A stretch of DNA of 64,000 nucleotides, taken from contig NZ_JAOBPO010000002.1 of the NCBI RefSeq assembly GCF_025574485.1, positions 791,889-855,888 of the forward strand, read 5' to 3'. Under the pieces are notes generated by a model. It was given only the letters and a program-made list of their open reading frames with translations, searched no databases and was not told the DNA's origin. Below are positions 8,392 through 15,890 of this stretch, piece after piece (the stretch's first letter is position 1; each line of letters begins with the position of its first letter). Position numbers and translations under genes: made by a program. This stretch comes from Kordiimonas aquimaris (GTDB lineage Bacteria; Pseudomonadota; Alphaproteobacteria; Sphingomonadales; Kordiimonadaceae).

Positions 8392-9420
8392 TTAGTATCC
8401 GCGTGCAATACAAAAATCGACAATATCCAGCATTGCTTTTTTCGCAGGATTATCATTGAAAATAGCAAGCGCGTCTTTTGCCATTTCACCGTAATGCCTA
8501 GCACGGTCAAGCGTTGCAGCAAGTGTTCCGTGAGAATTAAGAATGACTAAAGCTTTATCAAGATCGCCTTCTTTTTGACGGACGGCTTGCATTGTTTGTT
8601 TCCAGAATTCTCTCTCTTCATCAGTCCCGCGTCTGTAGGCTAGGATGACAGGTAATGTGATTTTCCCTTCCTGGAAATCATCACCAACATTTTTACCCAT
8701 TGTTGCCTGCTTTGCTGAATAATCCAGTGCGTCGTCAACCAGTTGAAACGCAATGCCAAGATATTTACCGTACGCGCTCAGTGCGGCTTCAACATCTGTT
8801 CCTTGATCCGAGACGACACCTGTAACCTCGCAGGCCGCAGCAAATAATACCGCAGTTTTGGCCGTAATAACTTCAAGGTATTTTTCTTCGGTTGTGGACA
8901 GGTCATTTGCTGTTGTTAACTGAAGCACCTCACCCTCGGTGATAACCGCAGAGGTATTAGACAGAATTTTGAGTACGCGCAGCGAGTCGCTTTCAACCAT
9001 AAGCTCAAAAGCACGACTAAACAGGAAATCACCGACTAAAACTGTAGGTTGGTTACCCCAAATCAGATTGGCTGTTTTTTTGCCGCGACGCAGCGTGCTT
9101 TGATCAACTACATCATCATGCAGTAATGTTGCCGTATGAATGAACTCAACGGCCGTGGCGAGACCGATGTGCCGTTTCCCCTCATATCCAATCAGTTTTG
9201 CCGCAGCGAGCGTTAGCATTGGACGTAAACGTTTGCCGCCTGACGAAATAAGGTGTCCCGCAAGCTCAGGGATAAGAGCTACTGGGCTTTGCATGCGCGA
9301 TAAAATAATCTCATTGACAAGATTCATGTCAGCGTTTGTTAGTTCTTGCATTGCATCAATCGCGGTTTGTGCATCTTCCTCAATTGATTTGCTATGCATC
9401 GGGACAACATTATCTGACAT
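8392..9420 (-). CDS. ispB: long-chain polyprenyl diphosphate synthase (octaprenyl/decaprenyl type)
   Basis: A 342-residue trans-prenyltransferase that lengthens farnesyl diphosphate with IPP to make the ubiquinone side chain. The two aspartate-rich Mg2+ sites are visible: HDDVVDQ at 101-107 and LVDDALDY at 228-235. GGKRLRP, early in the chain, is the IPP-binding motif. The chain length of the product cannot be read with certainty, so the ispB name is a family label. The gene is divergent from the methyltransferase at 9634, an arrangement seen in many alphaproteobacteria. Confidence 0.9.
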   Translation of the reverse strand: MSDNVVPMHSKSIEEDAQTAIDAMQELTNADMNLVNEIILSRMQSPVALIPELAGHLISSGGKRLRPMLTLAAAKLIGYEGKRHIGLATAVEFIHTATLLHDDVVDQSTLRRGKKTANLIWGNQPTVLVGDFLFSRAFELMVESDSLRVLKILSNTSAVITEGEVLQLTTANDLSTTEEKYLEVITAKTAVLFAAACEVTGVVSDQGTDVEAALSAYGKYLGIAFQLVDDALDYSAKQATMGKNVGDDFQEGKITLPVILAYRRGTDEEREFWKQTMQAVRQKEGDLDKALVILNSHGTLAATLDRARHYGEMAKDALAIFNDNPAKKAMLDIVDFCIARGY

Positions 9421-9489
9421 TAATACTCTCGCTTTACTGTAGTTACGTGGCTCAACAACGCCGTATTAGTTAAATCGTATTGTGGGTAC

Positions 9490-9505
9490 ATACGTTTGCA
9501 CGTAT
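9490..9505. promoter_or_regulatory. inverted repeat in a divergent promoter region
   Basis: ATACGT, four spacer bases, then ACGTAT: a perfect 6-4-6 inverted repeat. It lies in the 213-base gap between the divergent ispB-like and methyltransferase genes, where a dimeric regulator could control either. A TATACT is found 10 bases to the right. No regulator is identified. Confidence 0.3.
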
Positions 9506-9633
9506 CAATCCCTCTATACTCAATTGTTGTGGAAGTTTTAACTGAACACTGTGTTAATTGACCACCACATCAAATGCCGTACAATTGCCTTACTTGAAGA
9601 CCTAAAGCAAATAAACTTCTGTTGAAGGGCGTT

Positions 9634-10419
9634 ATGACGCAGCCGTTAGACGAAAATAACAACAATCACGAGCTCGTCAGGAATACGGGCAGTGATACAA
9701 CCATTGACGATTTCTTAGGTGGTTCTATCCGATTGATACAGCCTGCCGATGGTTACCGCGTATCGATGGATACTGTTATGTTAGCTGCAACGGTACCAGC
9801 CAAGCCGGGACAGACGGTTCTTGAAGGCGGTGTTGGGTCAGCTGGTGCGGCACTTTGTTTAGCGCGCAGAATACCGGGCGTTAATGTTTATGGTATTGAT
9901 GTTCAGACAGAAATGATTGCGCTCGCGGAGCAAAATATCGCCTACAATGACTTAGGTGATTTTGTTTCAGTTGAAGAGGGTAGTGTGCTTGATCGCAGTG
10001 GTCCACAAGCACGTTTTGATCATGTCATGATCAATCCACCTTATCTGGCAAAAGGTAAGGCTGTTCGACCACCGGCAGAAAATAAAGGTTTGGCGCATAT
10101 GGATTCGACAGCCAATCTGTCTGATTGGATAAAATTCTGCGTCCATAACGCAAAGAACGGTGGCACAATTTCAGTTGTTTACCGCGCCGACCGCATGGAT
10201 GAAGTGATCGCAAGGTTATACCGGCGTGTGGGCGACCTGAAAATCATGCCTTTGTGGCCGCGTATTGGGCAGCCGGCAAAGCGTGTGATCATTCAGGGCC
10301 GTAAAGGAATGCACGGCGCCGCACAAATGTTGCCCGGGCTTGCACTGCACAGTGACACAGAGCGTTACACGCCGGAGGCGCGGGAAGTATTATGGGATGG
10401 TAAGGCTCTTAATCTTTAA
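9634..10419 (+). CDS. TrmN6-like SAM-dependent methyltransferase
   Basis: A 261-residue class I methyltransferase. The SAM pocket fits LEGGVGSAGAALCLARR and YGIDVQ, and the catalytic NPPY motif of N6-adenine/N5-glutamine methyltransferases is seen in MINPPYLAKG. The closest described role is modification of A37 in tRNA1(Val) (TrmN6/YfiC), inferred from family resemblance. The N-terminal IDDFLGGSIRLIQPADGYRVSMDTVML segment is also typical of this group. ATG at 9634 is preferred over an upstream TTG at 9622 because AAGGG sits at the right distance. Confidence 0.85.
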   Translation: MTQPLDENNNNHELVRNTGSDTTIDDFLGGSIRLIQPADGYRVSMDTVMLAATVPAKPGQTVLEGGVGSAGAALCLARRIPGVNVYGIDVQTEMIALAEQNIAYNDLGDFVSVEEGSVLDRSGPQARFDHVMINPPYLAKGKAVRPPAENKGLAHMDSTANLSDWIKFCVHNAKNGGTISVVYRADRMDEVIARLYRRVGDLKIMPLWPRIGQPAKRVIIQGRKGMHGAAQMLPGLALHSDTERYTPEAREVLWDGKALNL

Positions 10420-10571
10420 GCAGTCATACTGGTGAGTATAAGGTGTTAAGGTTTAGCGGCGCATAAATACTTACTGAATGTGACAATTTCTTTGCTCTGA
10501 CACTGGAAAGCCGTTAATCAATGCCCAAATACATACGAATATGAGCTGAAAACCACTAATTAAGAGCAATC

Positions 10572-11456
10572 ATGAAAAAAAAGATAAGTAAATTCATATT
10601 TGGACTCCGCCGATCATTGTTTGGTGACCCACCTCCAAAGGTTGCGGTTATACCTATGCAGGGCGTTATTGCTGCTGGTGGACGCTTTAATAAAACTTTG
10701 AGTTTGGCATCTGTTGAAGACAAAATAGACACTGCTTTTAACATGCCAGGCGTATCTGCGGTGGCATTACTTATTAACTCACCGGGCGGCTCACCCGTGC
10801 AGTCATCCCTGATCACAAAGCGCATCCGTGACTTGTCGACTGAAAAAGATATCCCTGTTCTTGCATTTGCAGAAGATGTTGCGGCATCAGGTGGTTATAT
10901 GCTCGCGCTTGCTGGCGATAAAATTTATGCAAACGAGTCATCTATTGTTGGCAGTATCGGCGTTATTTCGGCTGGTTTTGGGTTTACAGAAGCTATTGCA
11001 AAAATTGGTGTGGAACGCCGCCTTTACACAGCGGGCGAAAGCAAATCTATGCTGGATAGTTTTTCGGAAGAAAAACCCGAAGATGTTGCGCGCCTGCGTG
11101 AATTGCAGGATGAAATTCACGAACATTTCAAGAAATTGGTACGTGATCGCCGCGGTAAACGACTTAAAGGATTGCGTGGTAAGGTATTTTCTGGCGATGT
11201 TTTCTCTGGTAACGAGGCGGTTAAGCTCGGTTTGATTGATGATATTGGTGATGTGCGCGGTGTGTTGCGCGACCGTTTTGGTGACAAGGTTAAGTTTGAA
11301 GTGCTTGGTGAAAAGAAACCGCGCCTTGGTGCATTGCTGGGTTTGGGTGGTAAGGCTGATATGACAGCACTTGCGGAAAACGCATCAGGTGGCTGGGCTC
11401 ACGGCTTAATTGCTGCGGTTGAAGAACGACTTTATTGGAACAGGTTTGGGCTTTAG
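10572..11456 (+). CDS. S49-family serine peptidase (SohB/SppA-like)
   Basis: A 294-residue ClpP-fold peptidase. INSPGGSPVQS is the oxyanion-loop region, the nucleophile fits the serine of AASGGYM, and the general base fits the lysine of GESKSML. SIVGSIGVI is also characteristic. The family cleaves signal-peptide remnants or membrane protein fragments. No clear transmembrane segment precedes the domain, unlike SppA and SohB of E. coli, so a peripheral location is likely. It is followed 21 bases later by the chorismate mutase gene, in what looks like one operon running to glyS. Confidence 0.9.
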   Translation: MKKKISKFIFGLRRSLFGDPPPKVAVIPMQGVIAAGGRFNKTLSLASVEDKIDTAFNMPGVSAVALLINSPGGSPVQSSLITKRIRDLSTEKDIPVLAFAEDVAASGGYMLALAGDKIYANESSIVGSIGVISAGFGFTEAIAKIGVERRLYTAGESKSMLDSFSEEKPEDVARLRELQDEIHEHFKKLVRDRRGKRLKGLRGKVFSGDVFSGNEAVKLGLIDDIGDVRGVLRDRFGDKVKFEVLGEKKPRLGALLGLGGKADMTALAENASGGWAHGLIAAVEERLYWNRFGL

Positions 11457-11477
11457 TCTTAAAGGGCGGAGCGACTA

Positions 11478-11783
11478 ATGACGACGGATGAAAAGCATAA
11501 AGCGCAATTAACGGCATACCGTGAAAGTATTGATAACATTGATGCTTCGCTGGTTTTCATGCTTGCAGAGCGATTTAAAATCACGAAAGCGGTTGGCTTT
11601 TATAAAAAAGAGCATGACCTGCCGCCGGCAGACCCAGCACGTGAGCAAGAGCAGGTTAAACGTCTGCGCGATCTTGCTGACAGTGCCAAGCTTGATCCGG
11701 AGTTTAGCGAAAAGTTCCTCAATTTTATCATCCGTGAGGTGATCCAGCACCATGAACGTATCCGCGAGAAAGGTGAGCTTTAA
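11478..11783 (+). CDS. chorismate mutase (AroQ class)
   Basis: A 101-residue all-helical monofunctional chorismate mutase. It rearranges chorismate to prephenate for phenylalanine and tyrosine synthesis. The helix 1 pattern (YRESIDNIDASLVFMLAER) with the basic residue of AERFKITKAVGFYKK, and the closing helix FIIREVIQHHERI, match the CM_2 domain. Length fits a stand-alone domain. GGGCGGAG lies ahead of the ATG. It sits between a peptidase and methionine aminopeptidase rather than with other aromatic genes. Confidence 0.92.
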   Translation: MTTDEKHKAQLTAYRESIDNIDASLVFMLAERFKITKAVGFYKKEHDLPPADPAREQEQVKRLRDLADSAKLDPEFSEKFLNFIIREVIQHHERIREKGEL

Positions 11784-11801
11784 AAGGCTCGTGATGAATT
11801 T

Positions 11802-12542
11802 ATGACTGTTGATGGCCCTGAACAATTGGAGAAACTTCGCGAGATTGGCGCAATTTGCCGTGATGTGCTTGCTGCGATGGGGGCTAAGGTTGCACCCGGT
11901 GTAACGCCGCGGGAGCTGGATAATATGGCCGGTGAAATGCTCACGGCATGCGGTGCAAAGTCAGCACCGATTCTAGCCTATGATTTTCCGGGTCACACAT
12001 GCATTTCGGTTGGTGACGCCATTGCACACGGTATCCCGTCAGACATTCCCCTTAAAGAAGGCGAGCTCGTTAATATTGACGTTTCAGCCGAGAAAGATGG
12101 TTTTTTTGGTGATACGGGCGCAAGCTTTCCTGTAGGGCAAGTGGCATCTGAACTGCTGATATTGCTTGAGGCAACGAAAACTGCGCAGCGCAAAGCAATG
12201 TTTGCTGCACGCGCGGGCCAGCCCATTAATGTTGTTGGCAAAGCTGTTGAGAAAGAGGCGAAGAAACACGGCCTTAAGATCATCGAGGGTCTGAATGGGC
12301 ACGGTGTTGGTGGTTGGATTCACGAGGAACCTTCCGTGCCAAACATCTATTACCCGAGTGAACGCACGCGCCTGAAAGAAGGTCAGGTGATGACCATTGA
12401 GCCGTTTTTGGCAACTAAAAGCCACCAGTATGCAGAAGATGCAGATGGCTGGACGCTGCGCTTGGCGCAGGGCGGTTTTGGTGCACAGTTTGAGCATACA
12501 TTTGTGGTGACTAAATCCGCACCAATTATCCTGACGGCGTGA
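11802..12542 (+). CDS. map: type I methionine aminopeptidase
   Basis: A 246-residue enzyme that removes the initiator methionine. Metal ligands can be placed: D in NIDVSAEKDG, D in FFGDTGASF, H in GHGVGG, E in TIEPF and E in FEHTF. GHTCISVGDAIAHGIP holds the substrate histidine. There is no N-terminal zinc-finger extension, so it is the short bacterial form. The gene starts 18 bases after chorismate mutase. A second map gene may exist elsewhere; that cannot be judged here. Confidence 0.95.
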   Translation: MTVDGPEQLEKLREIGAICRDVLAAMGAKVAPGVTPRELDNMAGEMLTACGAKSAPILAYDFPGHTCISVGDAIAHGIPSDIPLKEGELVNIDVSAEKDGFFGDTGASFPVGQVASELLILLEATKTAQRKAMFAARAGQPINVVGKAVEKEAKKHGLKIIEGLNGHGVGGWIHEEPSVPNIYYPSERTRLKEGQVMTIEPFLATKSHQYAEDADGWTLRLAQGGFGAQFEHTFVVTKSAPIILTA

Positions 12543-12664
12543 GGTAACAGGCAAGCTATCTCTCATATGTGATAAACCTTGCTTGACCGTGGTGTTTGCT
12601 AAGGCTAGGTTGCCGGAAATTTCGCACCATTTATGCGGCAAACTACACGGTAAGAACAGTTTTC

Positions 12665-13564
12665 ATGACCCGACCTTCAGCCAGCAATGCAGCAGCGCCC
12701 AAAAGCGCGATGCCATTCCAGAAAATGATCCTAAATTTGCAGAATTATTGGGCGGAACATGGCTGTGCCATACTGCAGCCTTATGACCTTGAAATGGGTG
12801 CGGGTACTTTTCATCCAGCTACTACGCTTCGCTCATTAGGCCCGGACCATTGGAAAGCGGCATATGTTCAGCCTTGCCGCAGACCTACTGATGGCCGTTA
12901 CGGTGAAAACCCGAACCGCCTGCAGCATTATTATCAGTTTCAGGTGATCCTGAAACCAAGCCCTGAGAATATGCAAGAGTCGTATCTTGGCAGCCTTAAA
13001 GCCATCGGTATTGATGCTGCCCTGCATGATATCCGTTTCGTTGAAGATGATTGGGAAAGCCCGACACTCGGCGCATGGGGCCTTGGTTGGGAAATCTGGT
13101 GCGATGGTATGGAAGTCAGCCAGTACACGTATTTTCAGCAAGTTGGTGGCTATGACTGCAAACCTGTTTCAGGTGAATTGACATACGGCCTTGAACGTCT
13201 CGCGATGTTCGTGCAGGGCGTCGATAATGTATATGACCTTGACTATAACGGCGCGGGAATAACGTACGGCGATGTTTATCTTGAAAACGAACGCGAACAA
13301 TCGGCCTTCAATTTTGAATATGCCAACACGGACAAATTGTTTGAAGATTTCAAAAAAGCTCAAGATGAATGCGCGAAGCTGATTGAGGCCGAACTGCCTT
13401 TGCCTGCCTACGAGCAGTGCATCAAATCAAGTCATACATTTAATTTGCTCGATGCGCGCGGGGTCATTTCGGTAACGGAACGACAAGCGTATATTGGACG
13501 TGTGCGCGACCTTGCCAAAGGTTGCTGTGATGCGTGGGTGAAGAAAAATGGATGGGAGTTATAG
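12665..13564 (+). CDS. glyQ: glycine--tRNA ligase, alpha subunit
   Basis: The 299-residue catalytic subunit of the heterotetrameric (alpha2beta2) bacterial glycyl-tRNA synthetase. Class II features are clear: [53 protein letters not shown] in pieces, [11 protein letters not shown] and [12 protein letters not shown]. The reading frame extends to 12596, and an internal ATG at 12710 is closer to the usual start of the family. ATG 12665 was chosen because GGTAAG lies upstream, but this start is uncertain. glyS follows after two bases. Confidence 0.95.
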   Translation: MTRPSASNAAAPKSAMPFQKMILNLQNYWAEHGCAILQPYDLEMGAGTFHPATTLRSLGPDHWKAAYVQPCRRPTDGRYGENPNRLQHYYQFQVILKPSPENMQESYLGSLKAIGIDAALHDIRFVEDDWESPTLGAWGLGWEIWCDGMEVSQYTYFQQVGGYDCKPVSGELTYGLERLAMFVQGVDNVYDLDYNGAGITYGDVYLENEREQSAFNFEYANTDKLFEDFKKAQDECAKLIEAELPLPAYEQCIKSSHTFNLLDARGVISVTERQAYIGRVRDLAKGCCDAWVKKNGWEL

Positions 13565-13566
13565 TC

Positions 13567-15789
13567 ATGGCTGATCTCCTCATCGAATTGTTCTCCGAAG
13601 AAATTCCGGCGCGTATGCAGAAGAAAGCTTCTGATGATTTGAAGCGCATGATCTGTGATGCGCTTAAAGGTGCTGGCCTAACATTTGATGCTGCGGATGC
13701 ATATGCAACACCGCGCCGTCTTGCGCTTCATGTAACAGGCGTGCCTACTACAACGCCTGATATTTCGGAAGAACGTCGCGGTCCGCGCGCCGATGCACCT
13801 GATCAAGCGATAGCAGGCTTTTTACGCGGTGCGGGTGTTGAACGCGAAGACTTAGTCGAGCGTGAAGACAAAAAAGGCACATTCCTATACGCGATTATCG
13901 AGAAGAAAGGCCAAGCTGCTACTGATGTGATTGCAGATGCTATCCAAACCACTGTGCGTAACTTCCCGTGGCCGAAATCACAGCGCTGGGGCGAGGGCAG
14001 CTTGAAGTGGGTGCGCCCACTGCATTCAATTTTGTGTGTGTTTGATGGCGTGGCAATCAGCTTTGATGTGGACGGTGTGCCTGCGGGTAACGCAACACGC
14101 GGTCATCGCTTTATGGCACCTGATGCCTTCACGGTTACTGACTTTGTTGACTACAAACAAAAGCTGCTGGATCATAAGGTCATTCTTGACCCTAGTCGCC
14201 GTGAAACGCTGATCCATGATACGGCGCAAACATTGGCAAGTGCCGCTGGACTTGAGCTTGTTGAAGATAAAGGTCTGATTGCGGAAGTAGCCGGTTTGGT
14301 TGAATGGCCAGTGCCGATGATCGGCTCATTTGATGCCGACTTTCTCGAGGTGCCGGAAGAAGTACTGATCCTGACCATGAAAAAGGATCAGAAGTATTTT
14401 GTCACGCGTGACCCTGCAACAGGAAAGCTTGCGAACAAGTTTATCTTCACGGCAAATATCGAACCATCAGATGATGGTAGTGCTGTGACAGGCGGTAACG
14501 AGCGTGTACTGGCTGCACGTCTTTCAGATGCCAAGTTCTTTTACGATCAAGACCTGAAGGGCAAGCTTGAAGATAACTTAGCCGCGCTGAACGATATTGT
14601 ATTCCATAAAGACCTTGGCACGGTTGCTGAGCGTGTTGAGCGCATCAAGAAACTGTCGCGTTATCTGGCTGAATTTATTCCGGGCTGCGATGCTGGTGAG
14701 GCAGAGCGTGCGGCGGAACTGTGTAAAGCCGACCTTGTTTCAGGTATGGTATACGAATTCCCTGAAGTGCAGGGCGTTATGGGTCGTTATTATGCCAAAG
14801 CACAAGGCGAGAGTGATGCGGTAGCAGATGCTATTCGCGATCATTACGCGCCGCTTGGCCCTAATGATGCCTGTCCATCTGCGCCGGTTTCAGTTGCGGT
14901 AGCGCTGGCTGAAAAATTAGACACACTTGTTGGCTTCTTTGGTATTGACCAAAAACCAACAGGATCGAAAGATCCCTTCGCGCTACGCCGCGCCGCGCTT
15001 GGTGTGATCAGGTTTATTACTGAGAACAGTATTCGGATATCCATGGCTGAGGTGTTTGATAAACATCATATAACTTTTGCAAATTCGATACTTTTAGGAA
15101 CCGAACTAAAGAATTTCCCTATCAGCTCTCCGGATGTAATCGTTCAGAGAGCGGAAGGGTCATTACGTGTACTACAGAACGAACGACCACTTTTTTCTAT
15201 TGAATATGAAGAAGATGATAATTGGGAAAAGTATCAGTCATTTGATAAGGAACGGCATAAAGTTCTCTCTGAGTTAGTTTCATTTTTTGGTGATCGTCTC
15301 AAAGTACAGCAGCGTGACAAAGGCGTTCGGCATGATCTAATCGATGCTGTGTTTGCCAAAGGTGATGATGATCTCGTACGCATTTTGAACCGCGTTTCTG
15401 CGCTGTCTGCATTCCTTGATACTGATGATGGTACAAACTTGCTTGCGGGTTACAAACGCGCAGCAAACATTCTGAAAATTGAAGAAAAGAAAGACGGCAA
15501 GGCATATGACCAAGCTGTTGATGCTGACAGTCTTGGTGCTGATGAGGCGGTTACACTTGCAAACGCCTTGATCACTGCTCAGGATGACGCATCAAAGGCG
15601 CTTCAGAGTGAAGACTTTGAAGCGGCGATGGCTGCACTCTCGACGCTGCGTGCTCCGATTGATGCTTTCTTTGAAAAAGTTAAAGTAAACGATGACAATC
15701 CTGCGGTGCGTGTAAACCGTTTGGCGCTGTTGTCTGCGATACGATCTGCCGTTAATACGGTGGCTGATTTTAGTTTGATTGAAGGCTAG
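13567..15789 (+). CDS. glyS: glycine--tRNA ligase, beta subunit, with a divergent insertion
   Basis: The 740-residue tRNA-binding subunit. It begins MADLLIELFSEEIPARMQ, with GGGAG upstream of the ATG at 13567. The order is normal: N-terminal domain, HD-like domain around GTVAERVERIK, and an anticodon-binding C-terminus. Residues about 487-573 (bases 15023-15290) are odd: between LGVIRF and FFGDRLKVQQRDKG there are roughly 100 residues where about 40 are usual. That stretch is also AT-richer, with ATA, CTA and TTA codons that are rare in the rest of the gene. The frame stays open, so the protein is probably functional. Confidence 0.94.
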   Translation: MADLLIELFSEEIPARMQKKASDDLKRMICDALKGAGLTFDAADAYATPRRLALHVTGVPTTTPDISEERRGPRADAPDQAIAGFLRGAGVEREDLVEREDKKGTFLYAIIEKKGQAATDVIADAIQTTVRNFPWPKSQRWGEGSLKWVRPLHSILCVFDGVAISFDVDGVPAGNATRGHRFMAPDAFTVTDFVDYKQKLLDHKVILDPSRRETLIHDTAQTLASAAGLELVEDKGLIAEVAGLVEWPVPMIGSFDADFLEVPEEVLILTMKKDQKYFVTRDPATGKLANKFIFTANIEPSDDGSAVTGGNERVLAARLSDAKFFYDQDLKGKLEDNLAALNDIVFHKDLGTVAERVERIKKLSRYLAEFIPGCDAGEAERAAELCKADLVSGMVYEFPEVQGVMGRYYAKAQGESDAVADAIRDHYAPLGPNDACPSAPVSVAVALAEKLDTLVGFFGIDQKPTGSKDPFALRRAALGVIRFITENSIRISMAEVFDKHHITFANSILLGTELKNFPISSPDVIVQRAEGSLRVLQNERPLFSIEYEEDDNWEKYQSFDKERHKVLSELVSFFGDRLKVQQRDKGVRHDLIDAVFAKGDDDLVRILNRVSALSAFLDTDDGTNLLAGYKRAANILKIEEKKDGKAYDQAVDADSLGADEAVTLANALITAQDDASKALQSEDFEAAMAALSTLRAPIDAFFEKVKVNDDNPAVRVNRLALLSAIRSAVNTVADFSLIEG

Positions 15790-15890
15790 GGCGGATGCCC
15801 TATCTCAATCGACAGTGTTGACTTGGGTGGTCATGGCACTTTGGGCGAAGTTAAATGCGTGCGGTTGCGCACAAAACGGGGACTGAATAA

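Noticed and set aside
12596..12664. Upstream TTG extension of glyQ
   Set aside because: No ribosome binding site and residues not found in GlyQ proteins.
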